From contig NZ_CP007451.1 in the NCBI RefSeq assembly GCF_000626635.1, positions 3,888,501 through 3,952,500 of the forward strand: a DNA stretch of 64,000 nt, given 5' to 3'. Positions 9,071 through 17,448 of the stretch are shown one piece after another. A model generated the notes under the pieces. That model was not told the DNA's origin, ran no database searches, and saw only the letters and a program-made list of their open reading frames with translations. The stretch comes from Draconibacterium orientale (lineage in GTDB: Bacteria; Bacteroidota; Bacteroidia; Bacteroidales; Prolixibacteraceae). How positions within the stretch are numbered: position 1 is the first letter of the stretch; every line of letters starts with the position of its first letter. The position numbers were made by a program, and so were the translations under genes.

Positions 9071-9739
9071 ATGAAAACATTAGTACAAGTATTGACAGCG
9101 ATCTTACTCAGTACAATCACTAGTACTGTGTTTGCACAAACCATTGGCATTAAAGCCGGATACACCTTATCGGATATGTTAATAAAAGAAGACGGGGAAA
9201 TTATGAATGAAGCGCTGAATATGCGATCAGGCTTGCATTTTGGGCCAACTTTTGAGTGGGGAATTGGCGAAGGTGCCGGTATTGAAACCGCTCTATTGCT
9301 CACAACAAAAGGCATAAAAATGAACGAATCGGAGTCGTTCGAAAGTATAGCATATAGCATCAACTCGAAAGTAAACTTGTGGTACCTCGATATTCCGGTG
9401 TTTGGGAAATTGTATACCAACCTTAACGGCATAAAGGTTTACGGAATGTTTGGCCCGTACATTGGAATTGGCCTTAACGGAAAAACAAAAGTTGAGGAAA
9501 CCAACGGCACAGAAAATTTCAGCGAGGAGTGGGACATTGTGTGGGGAGCAAACGAGGACGACGATTTGAAGCGCCTTGGGCTGGGTTTGGCTGTTGGTGG
9601 AGGTATCGAGGTCAGTTCGTTTGTAGTTGAATTTACGAGCCATTTTGGACTGAACAATATCTCGCCTCAAGCCGATGACGATGTTGTGGCCCGCAACCGT
9701 TCGTTTATGTTTTCGCTGGGCTACAAGTTTCGAAAATAA
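9071..9739 (+). CDS. Outer-membrane beta-barrel protein (small porin-like family)
   Basis: The 222-aa product begins with a signal peptide (MKTLVQVLTAILLSTITSTVFAQ, cut after AQ). What follows, IGIKAGYTLSDMLIKED..., with alternating strands and a C-terminal SLGYKFRK ending in an aromatic/charged tail, is the pattern of the eight-to-ten-stranded outer-membrane barrel family (OMP_b-brl_2) common in Bacteroidota. The role is unknown; such proteins are usually structural or of undefined transport function. It is monocistronic and not part of a SusCD locus. Confidence 0.75.
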   Translation: MKTLVQVLTAILLSTITSTVFAQTIGIKAGYTLSDMLIKEDGEIMNEALNMRSGLHFGPTFEWGIGEGAGIETALLLTTKGIKMNESESFESIAYSINSKVNLWYLDIPVFGKLYTNLNGIKVYGMFGPYIGIGLNGKTKVEETNGTENFSEEWDIVWGANEDDDLKRLGLGLAVGGGIEVSSFVVEFTSHFGLNNISPQADDDVVARNRSFMFSLGYKFRK

Positions 9740-10300
9740 AGGTGAAACCAATTTTATTGAGAAAAATTCTATCAGACTATTTACCCTTTTTGTCTGTAGA
9801 TATTCCTGCCTGCAGGCAGGTTCCCTTATAAAGGGAAAACAGCGTTAATGTAAAGTATATAAGCGGCCTGTAACCGGCTCTCATTATAAGGGGAGCTCTC
9901 GACAGAGTGAGGGGTAGATGGGAATATTAAAAGGTAGTCAGTCAGGGCTGCCGGTTATCAGCAAGTACAAAATGTAAAATATCCAATACCCAATCAGAAA
10001 TTACCAATGTAAGAGTTTGTTGGAAATTGGGAATTGAAAATTCAGAATTGATTATTTGAGTAAGGTTCTCATTTTGCTCTGTCCTCCCCGGCGAAGTGCC
10101 TGTCCCGTTTGCAGCATCGGTAGAGAATTAGAGGAGGAGTGAATTTAATTTTTGCACCGTGGCTTTAGCCCGGTGATAAAAATGCACTTCAGGAAAGGGC
10201 TTTAGCCATTAACGACTAGTAAAGGCTAACAAAAACTTCGCATCCGAGTGGTATATTTCCACAAACCGGAAATTTACTAAGTTTGCACAAAATTACAACG
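9740..10300. other. Long intergenic region with repeat debris
   Basis: About 560 bases without a convincing gene. It contains the second copy of the two-hairpin element (9805-9916), AT-rich filler with repeated AATTGGGAATTGAAAATTC-like words near 10020-10050, and a GGCTTTAGCC word at 10161-10170 and again (GGGCTTTAGCC) near 10197-10207. Confidence 0.5.
9805..9916. repeat. Dispersed two-hairpin element, copy 2
   Basis: It begins with the palindrome CCTGCCTGCAGGCAGG (9805-9820), then the hairpin TTCCCTTATAAAGGGAA, a ~45-base spacer, and ATAAGGGGAGCTCTCGACAG followed by AGTGAGGGG. The copy at 43564-43700 is the same element in inverted orientation, including the GGCAGG end and the GTGAGGGG end. 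Confidence 0.65.
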
Positions 10301-10648
10301 ATGAACATTTCAGGGAACTGGACATACAACGAAGATTTTGAATACGGAAACTCGGTAGGAGAGGTGGAGTTAACACAAAGCGGCAACGAGGTAAGCGGCG
10401 TATTTTCGTTTACCGAAGCGGTGGAAAACAACTACAGCATTCAGGTTACCGAAAAAGTAAAAGGCACTATCATTGACGGAAAACTGCTGCTGGAAAGCGT
10501 TGAAGTAAAAGCCCTGCAAAACGGCCGCGAAATCAGTTACCTACCCAATACTTTCGAAACGCACCGCATTACCGAAAACCAAATCATCGGCTCAACATTC
10601 GACAGCGAAAATGTGTGTGGCATTTTTGTGCTCGAACGAAAAGTTTGA
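10301..10648 (+). CDS. Hypothetical protein, ~115 aa
   Basis: I start at the ATG at 10301 (MNISGNWTYNED); the longer frame begins at a TTG. The product is rich in beta-type alternation (GNWTYNEDFEYGNSVGEVEL, VSGVFSFTEAV, KGTIIDGKLLLESVEV) and ends in GIFVLERKV. The layout, a repeated G-x-W/F...G-x-V strand plan, recalls small lipocalin-like or beta-sandwich cytosolic proteins, but I do not recognise the family. No signal peptide is present. The following gene begins 56 bases after the stop on the same strand, so the two may be co-transcribed. Confidence 0.55.
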   Translation: MNISGNWTYNEDFEYGNSVGEVELTQSGNEVSGVFSFTEAVENNYSIQVTEKVKGTIIDGKLLLESVEVKALQNGREISYLPNTFETHRITENQIIGSTFDSENVCGIFVLERKV

Positions 10649-10704
10649 TTTTCACTTATTCTGCCCTAACTTGTAAGGAAATTAATCCTTATAAATGGCA
10701 AGAC

Positions 10705-11271
10705 ATGGGACTTGAAGATTTTTATAATCTAATTCGCCGGCAAGAGGAGATGGAAAAGCTTTATGCTGAGCGTTACGAGGGATTTAGCCGGGAGCTTCCT
10801 GCTGCTTTAACTTCTGTAGTATTCGATTACTGGCCTGAAATGGCTGAAAACCCGGTTAAATACAAGCCTTTGTTGTTCAATATTGGCGAAAAGTACATTC
10901 GCGAAATCTGGGAGGAATACAATAATTGTTACTCCTTAAACAGACGTAGCGGACCGATGGCCGATCTTCATCCGGTAGACACGATTGATAAATTAAAACT
11001 AAAATACGAAAAACGTTGCCAGGAATTAAAAAGAACTTACCCTGATGCAGGCGATGAATTTTGGGACGAGATTATCAAGGAAGATTATGAACGCGAAAAA
11101 AAGGATATTGTTTTTAAACTGGCAGTTCACGAGAAAATGAAAGCCGTATTTAATGCACATTATATCGATGATGTAATGGAATTTGAAAGCCATATTTTAC
11201 GTTATTTCGAACGGGGAATGTACCTGATGTGTGCATTACGATATGTTGATGAGGTTTATTCGCTGAAGTAG
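10705..11271 (+). CDS. Hypothetical protein, 188 aa, mostly helical
   Basis: The reading frame is open from 10615, but the upstream part overlaps the previous gene; the ATG at 10705 (MGLEDFYNLIRRQEEMEKLY) is the likelier start. The product is acidic, helix-rich and charged, with no signal peptide or membrane helix. I recognise no domain or catalytic motif. Codon use is like that of its neighbours, and the frame is long and undisturbed, which supports a real gene. Confidence 0.55.
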   Translation: MGLEDFYNLIRRQEEMEKLYAERYEGFSRELPAALTSVVFDYWPEMAENPVKYKPLLFNIGEKYIREIWEEYNNCYSLNRRSGPMADLHPVDTIDKLKLKYEKRCQELKRTYPDAGDEFWDEIIKEDYEREKKDIVFKLAVHEKMKAVFNAHYIDDVMEFESHILRYFERGMYLMCALRYVDEVYSLK

Positions 11272-11506
11272 AACCATTAGAATGCTTCAGTTGTTCTTCC
11301 CTCGCAATTGACAGTTCTGACAGGTATATTCCGGCAGCGGACAACGACCTTATTCATCCCTGCACAATACATTCCTGTCCGCTGCATTGATTCAATAAAT
11401 AGCTCGTCATTACGATCCCGGTGAGTGAACGAATCGGGAGAAGTAATCTAATTTTAAGTCGCGGTATCATCATAACACTTCCTTGTGCATTAACGGACAA
11501 CGAGGA
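11272..11506. other. Intergenic space between convergent genes
   Basis: This stretch, with the terminator that follows it, separates a plus-strand hypothetical gene from the convergent DUF6261 gene. Apart from that terminator I see nothing in it beyond short degenerate words. Confidence 0.4.
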
Positions 11507-11541
11507 CAAAAAAAAGAGACGCGCACAAGGCAACGTCCCTC
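11507..11541 (-). terminator. Terminator of the DUF6261 gene
   Basis: Read on the minus strand, the bases 11541-11534 pair with 11521-11516 (GAG..ACG / CGTCTC with a two-base bulge) and run into a run of about nine T (A on the plus strand, 11507-11515). It lies ~70 bases after the stop codon. Confidence 0.4.
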
Positions 11542-11610
11542 TTCAGATATATTAATCAACTCAAACACTATTCGTTATAACAATAGCTTCCGGGCAGGCA
11601 GAAGCCGCGT

Positions 11611-12327
11611 TTACTCCTCAACCGGTTCCGGTTTGCTTAATCGTTTGCGAACCGCCTGGTTGTTGTCGGCAATAATTTCGGCAACAGTGCGGGCAAAGGC
11701 ACCAAAGGTTTCCACATCAACCACTTCCATGGCACGCAGATAGACCACAATTTTTTTGTTTACCAGTTCTAACACCTCCACTTTTATTTCCGAAGCGCTT
11801 TGTTGGGTGCTATCGTCGGCTTTTTCTTCTTCGTAGGCTATACGTGCTGTTTCGAAGGCCGTTTGTGCAAGCTGTAGCGCCGCAATTATTTCGGCACACC
11901 CCGACAGCAAGGCAATGGCATCCTGCAGTTTTGGCTGCGCCAGATCCTTAAGCATCGAGCTAACCAACGACGACTCAACAGCATAACTCTCTTTTGTTAT
12001 TCCCATGCCATAACGTTCTATCACAGCGTTAACTTTCTCGGCTGCCGCCCGGATGGTGGCATCGGGGTGATGCAAAAATCCCGCAACCAGGTAGAATAAC
12101 GAGCGCAATGGTTCATCGCGTTCTTCATCTTTTTCTTCCAGGTTGCTTTCGGCTGTAATGCGGTTAATCGATCCCGAAAGGCTAACCGACAGCGGCTCGA
12201 GGGCCGAAAACATAGCTGCCAAATGTACATCGGTGCTAAGGCTTGTGTTTTGGTATGCTCCAATAATACGCATACAGGCGGCGTCAACTTCTGTGACGCG
12301 ACTTTTTGAGTTCAGTTTTTGAATCAT
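11611..12327 (-). CDS. DUF6261-family protein
   Basis: The 238-aa, all-helical product (MIQKLNSKSRVTEVDAACMR..., HPDATIRAAAEKVNAVIERY, ending RKRLSKPEPVEE) matches my recollection of the DUF6261 family, which is found almost only in Bacteroidota and is often near mobile elements. Function is unknown. It has no signal peptide or membrane helix; it is highly acidic in the middle (EEKDEERDE). It stands alone between a terminator and a divergent promoter region with tandem hairpins. Confidence 0.65.
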   Translation of the reverse strand: MIQKLNSKSRVTEVDAACMRIIGAYQNTSLSTDVHLAAMFSALEPLSVSLSGSINRITAESNLEEKDEERDEPLRSLFYLVAGFLHHPDATIRAAAEKVNAVIERYGMGITKESYAVESSLVSSMLKDLAQPKLQDAIALLSGCAEIIAALQLAQTAFETARIAYEEEKADDSTQQSASEIKVEVLELVNKKIVVYLRAMEVVDVETFGAFARTVAEIIADNNQAVRKRLSKPEPVEE

Positions 12328-12738
12328 TTTTTGTTGGATATTAGTGTTCGTAAAATGGTTACCATGAGCATCTGAAAAGGGTTCATCCTAAATTACAGGA
12401 GCTTAGTGGTAATTAATAATTGTCAATTTACGAGTTTTGAGAACTTTTGACGAAAAACGTTATTATGTTTTTCAACATAATACATGCTTGGCAGAATATA
12501 AAAGTAAGTTAAACATGCTTCTCGGGAGTATGCCCAAAACTAGAAACACGCGTTGAGGAGCCTTTGGGAGTATGCCCAAAGCAAGAAGCACACATTAGGG
12601 AACCTTCGGGAGTACTCCCAAAGCTAATGTTTTACAAAAATCTGTTATTTTTAAAGAATTAATACCCAAATTACCGGATACTTAAAGTTTTAACGCAGTG
12701 CAGACTAATAATGAAAACGTAATTTAAATAAACATAGA
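12328..12738. promoter_or_regulatory. Divergent promoter region with tandem hairpin repeats
   Basis: This 411-base, AT-rich region lies between the DUF6261 gene (minus) and the NTF2-like gene (plus) and must hold both promoters. It contains three tandem hairpin repeats at 12518-12623, described separately. No clear TAnnTTTG box is visible. Confidence 0.45.
12518..12623. repeat. Three tandem ~42-bp repeats, each with a small hairpin
   Basis: Units begin at 12518, 12562 and 12604. The second and third hold CTTTGGG-AGTATG-CCCAAAG and CTTCGGG-AGTAC-TCCCAAAG, 7-8 bp hairpins; the first is CTCGGGAGTATGCCCAAAAC. Spacers (e.g. CAAGAAGCACACATTAGGGA) are also similar. The period is 44 then 42 bp. Confidence 0.7.
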
Positions 12739-13560
12739 ATGAAAAAATTAATTATTGGACTAATATTAATCTGGACAGGAGTGAATTTGTCCTACTCACA
12801 AAATTCCACTGCAGAACAGGAAGTTATTAATATCTCAAAAGAAAAATGGCAATGGATGGCTGACAAAAACGTGGAAAAACTAGCCAGGCTCTTTGATGAT
12901 CGGTCAAAGTTCGTTCACATGAGTGGAACTTGGAATAAGGACAGAGAACTTGAAATCATTAAGACTGGAAGTATTTGGTACAAACAAGCCGATGTTCATG
13001 ATGTAGTAGTGGAAATATTTGACAATACTGCTATCCTTTGGAATCGCATTACATTAGTTGCACATGTTAGAGGAGACGACGTTTCAAATGAATTTACAGT
13101 TACCGAAATTTATAAAAAAGGTAAAGAAGGATGGAAATTGTTAGACCTAACGTTTAGTAGTGTTCGAGACACTCATGAGATTGCAGCCAAAGTTAATCCT
13201 GAAAAACAAATTGTTGAACTCTCAAAGCAAAAATGGCAGTGGATGTCGGATAAGAATGTAGCAAAACTTAAGAATTTATTTCATGAGAATTCTGTTTTTG
13301 TACACATGGGAGGAAGTTGGGGAAAAGAACAGGAGATTAATATAATTGAAAGTGGTGGTATCCATTACAAAAATGCAGAAATTCATGAAGTTTCGGCTAA
13401 TGTGATTGGAGACACGGCAATACTTTTGAATCGAATTACTTTGTTGGCAGTAGTCGGAGGAAATGAAGTTACAAATCCTTTTATGGTTACAGAAGTTTAT
13501 AAAAAAGAAAATGATGAATGGAAATTAGCATCTTTATCATTTACAAAATTATTGAATTGA
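12739..13560 (+). CDS. Secreted protein with two tandem NTF2-like (SnoaL/DUF4440) domains
   Basis: The 273-aa product has a signal peptide (first ~20 residues, ending SYSQ) and two near-identical NTF2-like domains at ~25-142 and ~152-270. Matching blocks show the duplication: EKWQWMADKNVEKLARLF / QKWQWMSDKNVAKLKNLF, FVHMSGTW / FVHMGGSW, and FTVTEIYKKGKEGWKLLDL / FMVTEVYKKENDEWKLASL. DUF4440 domains usually bind or act on small molecules, and the two conserved His-containing FVHM loops may line the pocket. The gene is visibly richer in A/T than its neighbours and is flanked by repeats on both sides, which hints at recent acquisition. Substrate unknown. Confidence 0.75.
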   Translation: MKKLIIGLILIWTGVNLSYSQNSTAEQEVINISKEKWQWMADKNVEKLARLFDDRSKFVHMSGTWNKDRELEIIKTGSIWYKQADVHDVVVEIFDNTAILWNRITLVAHVRGDDVSNEFTVTEIYKKGKEGWKLLDLTFSSVRDTHEIAAKVNPEKQIVELSKQKWQWMSDKNVAKLKNLFHENSVFVHMGGSWGKEQEINIIESGGIHYKNAEIHEVSANVIGDTAILLNRITLLAVVGGNEVTNPFMVTEVYKKENDEWKLASLSFTKLLN

Positions 13561-13819
13561 TAAAAAAGCCAGCAGCTAACACGCGGTATTAGGCATGGCT
13601 GGGTTTGTGCGGATTCGACAAGTTGACGCTCTATACTACCCCTCGTTTGCAACGACTATGGTGTGTACACAACTTAAATATTCCCATTTTTCAAATGAAT
13701 TTGCAACGATTTTTCGTTCGGAACAAGCTGACCAATTCGAATCAATTTTAGACGCCGAACGATTTTTTATCGATCTTTTACCCGGCGCTTTGTGTCTTCG
13801 TAAACTCAGCCATTCGCAC

Positions 13820-13920
13820 CGGGCTATTGCCTGTCGCCCACTTCGGGGCTTTAAGCACCAAGGGTGCGTAATCAATAGCCCGGGGGAATCACCCGCAGGG
13901 AGCGCAGCCCCGGGGATAGG
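13820..13920. ncRNA. Candidate structured RNA or cruciform
   Basis: CGGGCTATTG (13820-13829) pairs with CAATAGCCCG (13873-13882), enclosing two hairpins (GCCCACTTCGGGGC and GCACC-AA-GGGTGC at 13856-13868). The right arm overlaps CCCGGGG, which can instead pair with CCCCGGG further on (~13908-13915), so two exclusive folds are possible. Whether it is transcribed cannot be seen. Confidence 0.35.
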
Positions 13921-13928
13921 AGAGAAAA

Positions 13929-14018
13929 ATGACAAAGGCGCAACTGCTTCCGGTTTTTGAAATACAACCCTACCTTGCGCCGCATATTAAAAAGTCGATT
14001 GTAAAGCAGAACCCCTAA
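13929..14018 (+). CDS. Possible 29-aa peptide in the structured segment
   Basis: An ATG at 13929, six bases after GGAGAG, opens a 29-codon frame (MTKAQLLPVFEIQPYLAPHI...) that ends at 14016-14018. The ribosome site is better than chance, but there is no independent sign of coding and I recognise no family. It could be a leader peptide or the head of a lost gene. Confidence 0.25.
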   Translation: MTKAQLLPVFEIQPYLAPHIKKSIVKQNP

Positions 14019-14249
14019 AATAGTTGTGTGTACACCGTAGTTATAAACGCGGGGGAGATGGACTTATAATTTTCCAAAAACCAACGAATAAAAACCGTTC
14101 TTTATCAATCAATTTTCAACTCATCAAAAAAATGCAGAAATAGTTGCGTTTCCGCGGCTTGCCTATAAGCATGCATATTCGTTATAAGATTTTGAACATA
14201 CAGACAAGTATTGGTGAGCTTATTTTTACAGGCTTTGCAAGATGTTGAC

Positions 14250-14257
14250 TAATTTTG
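14250..14257 (+). promoter_or_regulatory. Candidate -7 box for the GH127 gene
   Basis: TAATTTTG fits the Bacteroidota TAnnTTTG box and lies ~54 bases upstream of the start codon. No well-spaced TTTG -33 box is seen, so this is tentative. Confidence 0.3.
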
Positions 14258-14310
14258 AAACCGAAGTTGACGCAAGTGTTGAACCGCATTAAAAATTTAA
14301 AATAAAAGAT

Positions 14311-17300
14311 ATGAAACGACTAAAACCGATTGTTGCAATAATACTCGCTCTTTGGGCATGGAGTACAAAAGGCGTATCTGCACAAAGCGGCGATCAGATG
14401 TTAGACGGTATTGGCGAAACCGGATTAATTGCCCGTTATACGCTGGAAGAAAATGCAAAAGACTGGTCGAGGAATAACCTGCATGGAAACATTCAGGGTT
14501 CCGGCTACGAATTTATCGATGATGAAATGTTCGGCAAGGTAATCGCATTGTCCGGCGACGGGAAAACTTATATAACCATCCCCGGCGAATTGCTGGCAGG
14601 CGAGGAGTCGCTGAGTATTTCGGCCTGGGTTTATTTGCGTTCGGCCGAAGGTGCTGCGCCACTTTTCGATTTTGGCAAAAACGGTAAATCGACTTTTAGT
14701 GCAGCTCCCGCCGGCGACAACGGTTTTATGGCACAGGTTGGTGCTTACAACACCAATTCGGAGGCAGCTGCATTAAATAAATGGAACCATGTGGTGGTGG
14801 TTATCAATGTTCCTGAAAAATCGTTTGCTACCTACCTCAATGCTGAAAAGGTTAGCGAGGTAAAAGATGTTGAGGTGGAGCTGAAGCAACTGTTCGATGG
14901 CCGGAAAGGCAACGATGATCAGTTTGTAATTGGGAAATCATTGGCTGCAAACAATGCTTCATTGGATGCAAAACTACACGATTTCCGTATCTACCGGATT
15001 CCTTTAAACGGAAGACAAATTGGATGGATCAACTTTAGCGCCTTGCATAAAGAGGAAGCCGAAGAGATGATGCGTAACCGACAAGAAGCAGAACTTCAGG
15101 AGTTTCCGGAAACAACTCCACAGTTGTATAACGTGTATTTAACCGAAGTTCCAACGATTGAAGTGGAAACCGAAGTGGGTTTTTTGCCGCGCTTGCCACG
15201 TTTTGTAAAAGGCGTTTACAGCAATAATTTCGATGGGCCCGAGGTACGTGTGCTCTGGCCGTCGCCCGAAGATAACAGCGTAGTACAAAAGCCCGGGAAA
15301 TACACCGTAACAGGGCGGGTTGCCGGAACTGCTATTCAACCCAAAGCAATTGTTACGGTGGTTGAGCATAATCACGATCACGCTGCGCCACACCGCACAC
15401 TGGAGGCTTTTAATTTGGATGAGGTACAGCTAACAGCAGATCTGCATAACCACGAAACAAAATTTATGGAGAACCGCGATAAATTCGTTAAAGGCTTGCT
15501 GGTAACCAATCCTGATAATTTCCTGTATATGTTTCGAAATGCTTTTGGTCAGGAACAACCTGCAGGTGCCGAGCCTCTGGGCGTTTGGGACAGCCAGGAA
15601 ACAAAATTGCGCGGTCATGCCACAGGTCACTACCTCAGTGCTTTGGCACAGGCTTATTCAAGCGCTGCTTACGATCCTGCTATCCAGACCGGGTTTGCCC
15701 AAAAAATGGAGTACATGGTGAATACCTTGTATGAATTATCGCACCTATCGGGAACGCCTAAAACTGCAGGCGGTGAGTCGGTATCAGATCCTTTGGCCGT
15801 CCCTCCCGGACCGGGAAAAGTTGATTTTGATTCGGACTTGAGCGAAGACGGTATCCGCACCGACTACTGGAACTGGGGGAAAGGATTTATCAGTGCCTAT
15901 CCGCCCGATCAGTTTATTATGCTGGAACACGGCGCAAAATACGGAACCGATAACGATAAGGTGTGGGCGCCTTATTACACTTTGCATAAAATATTGGCCG
16001 GTTTAATGGATATTTACGAAGTGAGTGGCAACAAGAAAGCACTTGACATTGTAGAAGGAATGGGAGACTGGGTACATGCTCGTTTAAGTGTGGTACCAAC
16101 CGAAACGCTTATCAGCATATGGAACACCTACATTGCCGGAGAATTTGGCGGAATGAACGAAGCGCTGGCACGATTAAGCCGCTTAACGAATGAGCCTCGT
16201 TACCTTGAAACGGCGAAGTTATTCGATAATATCCGCGTATTTTTTGGCGATGCCGAACATTCACACGGATTGGCGAAAAACGTTGATATGTTCCGCGGAT
16301 TGCATGCCAACCAGCACATTCCGCAAATTATGGGAGCACTGGAAATCTATCGCGATTCGAAGGACCCGGAATATTTCGATATTGCCGATAACTTCTGGAA
16401 TAAAGCCACCGGCGATTACATGTACAGTATTGGTGGCGTTGCAGGTGCCCGTAATCCTGCGAATGCCGAGTGTTTCACTGCCCAACCGGCTACCTTGTAC
16501 GAAAACGGTTTCTCGGTTGGCGGACAGAATGAAACCTGTGCAACGTATAACATGCTTAAATTAAGCCGCAACCTGTTCCTGTATAATCAGCAGGCCGAAT
16601 TGATGGATTATTACGAGCGCGGGTTGTACAACCATATTCTGGCATCGGTTGATGAAGATAGTCCTGCAAACACCTACCACGTGCCGTTGCGCGCCGGTTC
16701 GGTTAAGCAGTTTAGCAATGCCGATATGGACGGTTTTACCTGTTGTAACGGAACAGCGCTCGAAAGCAACACAAAATTGCAGAACTCCATATATTTCCGT
16801 AGTGCAGATAACGATGCATTGTATGTAAACCTTTATGTGCCATCAATCCTGAAATGGACAGATAAGGATATTACGCTTACACAAACAACTGCTTATCCGA
16901 AGGAAGACCATACAACATTAACCATCAACGGTAGGGGTAAATTCGATTTGAATGTACGTGTGCCGCACTGGGCCACCAAAGGATTTTTTGTAACCGTAAA
17001 TGGCAAGAAACAAGAGGTAAAAGCGGAACCGGGAACATATCTTACCATCAGTCGCAAATGGAAAGACGGCGATAAAGTGGAGTTGCGCATGCCATTTCAC
17101 TTTTATTTAGAGCCGGTAATGGATCAGCAAAACGTTGCCAGTTTATTTTACGGACCTGTATTGTTGGCTGCCCAGGAAGACGGTCCACGCAAAGAATGGC
17201 GTAAAGTAACACTTGATGCAGACGACATTAGCAAATCGATTTCAGGTGACCCGCAGAAACTGGAGTTCGAAATTGATGGGGTGGTTTACAAACCGTTCTA

Positions 17301-17349
17301 CGAAACCTACGGGCGTCATTCGGTTTATTTGGATGTAACTTTGAAATAG
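14311..17349 (+). CDS. Secreted GH127 beta-L-arabinofuranosidase with LamG and Ig-like domains
   Basis: This 1012-aa protein has a signal peptide (first ~25 residues, ending VSAQS), a LamG/concanavalin-like domain at ~30-235, an Ig-like (Big_4-type) domain at ~255-355, and a DUF1680/GH127 catalytic region from ~365. The cysteine/glutamate zinc site of the family is present: E741 and C743 in NETCATYN and C811-C812 in GFTCCNGT, the second pair including the nucleophile in characterised HypBA1; E720 is a candidate acid/base. It should remove terminal beta-L-arabinofuranosyl residues from plant or algal glycans outside the cytoplasm. No SusC/SusD pair or regulator adjoins it, unusual for a glycan-use gene in this phylum. 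Exact sugar specificity is inference. Confidence 0.85.
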   Translation: MKRLKPIVAIILALWAWSTKGVSAQSGDQMLDGIGETGLIARYTLEENAKDWSRNNLHGNIQGSGYEFIDDEMFGKVIALSGDGKTYITIPGELLAGEESLSISAWVYLRSAEGAAPLFDFGKNGKSTFSAAPAGDNGFMAQVGAYNTNSEAAALNKWNHVVVVINVPEKSFATYLNAEKVSEVKDVEVELKQLFDGRKGNDDQFVIGKSLAANNASLDAKLHDFRIYRIPLNGRQIGWINFSALHKEEAEEMMRNRQEAELQEFPETTPQLYNVYLTEVPTIEVETEVGFLPRLPRFVKGVYSNNFDGPEVRVLWPSPEDNSVVQKPGKYTVTGRVAGTAIQPKAIVTVVEHNHDHAAPHRTLEAFNLDEVQLTADLHNHETKFMENRDKFVKGLLVTNPDNFLYMFRNAFGQEQPAGAEPLGVWDSQETKLRGHATGHYLSALAQAYSSAAYDPAIQTGFAQKMEYMVNTLYELSHLSGTPKTAGGESVSDPLAVPPGPGKVDFDSDLSEDGIRTDYWNWGKGFISAYPPDQFIMLEHGAKYGTDNDKVWAPYYTLHKILAGLMDIYEVSGNKKALDIVEGMGDWVHARLSVVPTETLISIWNTYIAGEFGGMNEALARLSRLTNEPRYLETAKLFDNIRVFFGDAEHSHGLAKNVDMFRGLHANQHIPQIMGALEIYRDSKDPEYFDIADNFWNKATGDYMYSIGGVAGARNPANAECFTAQPATLYENGFSVGGQNETCATYNMLKLSRNLFLYNQQAELMDYYERGLYNHILASVDEDSPANTYHVPLRAGSVKQFSNADMDGFTCCNGTALESNTKLQNSIYFRSADNDALYVNLYVPSILKWTDKDITLTQTTAYPKEDHTTLTINGRGKFDLNVRVPHWATKGFFVTVNGKKQEVKAEPGTYLTISRKWKDGDKVELRMPFHFYLEPVMDQQNVASLFYGPVLLAAQEDGPRKEWRKVTLDADDISKSISGDPQKLEFEIDGVVYKPFYETYGRHSVYLDVTLK

Positions 17350-17382
17350 CCATACGCTGAGGGGTACAAACGCATTTATTGG

Positions 17383-17427
17383 AAAAATCCGATTCGTATA
17401 AAACAAAAACGAACCGGATTTTTTCTT
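17383..17427 (+). terminator. Terminator of the GH127 gene
   Basis: AAAAATCCGATTCG (17383-17396) pairs with CGAACCGGATTTTT (17410-17423) at 13 of 14 positions and continues in T residues. It lies ~35 bases after the stop codon. Confidence 0.7.
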
Positions 17428-17448
17428 TATGGCATTCGCCATTTTGTT

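Larger units (their letters stand above)
13651..14045. mobile_element. Possible MITE-like element with ~21-bp imperfect terminal inverted repeats
   Basis: GACTATGGTGTGTACACAAC near 13654-13673 matches, inverted, GTTGTGTGTACACCGTAGTT near 14023-14042 at 17 of 21 positions. Between them lie a strong cruciform/RNA structure (13820-13925) and a 29-codon frame with a ribosome site. No transposase is encoded. No target duplication was identified. Confidence 0.35.
13561..14310. other. 750-base region holding a structured, repeat-bounded segment
   Basis: No normal gene is visible. The segment 13651-14045 is bounded by imperfect inverted repeats and holds several strong hairpins (see separate entries). 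A 121-codon frame over 13595-13960 is of poor composition and is likely chance. The last ~90 bases are the leader of the GH127 gene. Confidence 0.5.

Noticed and set aside
13561..13650. Integron attC-like site after the NTF2-like gene (AGCTAACACGCGG)
   Set aside because: The RYYYAAC / GTTRRRY core words do not match and there is no integrase.
13595..13960. 121-aa frame across the structured segment
   Set aside because: It runs through hairpins and the inverted-repeat end, without ribosome site or recognisable domain.
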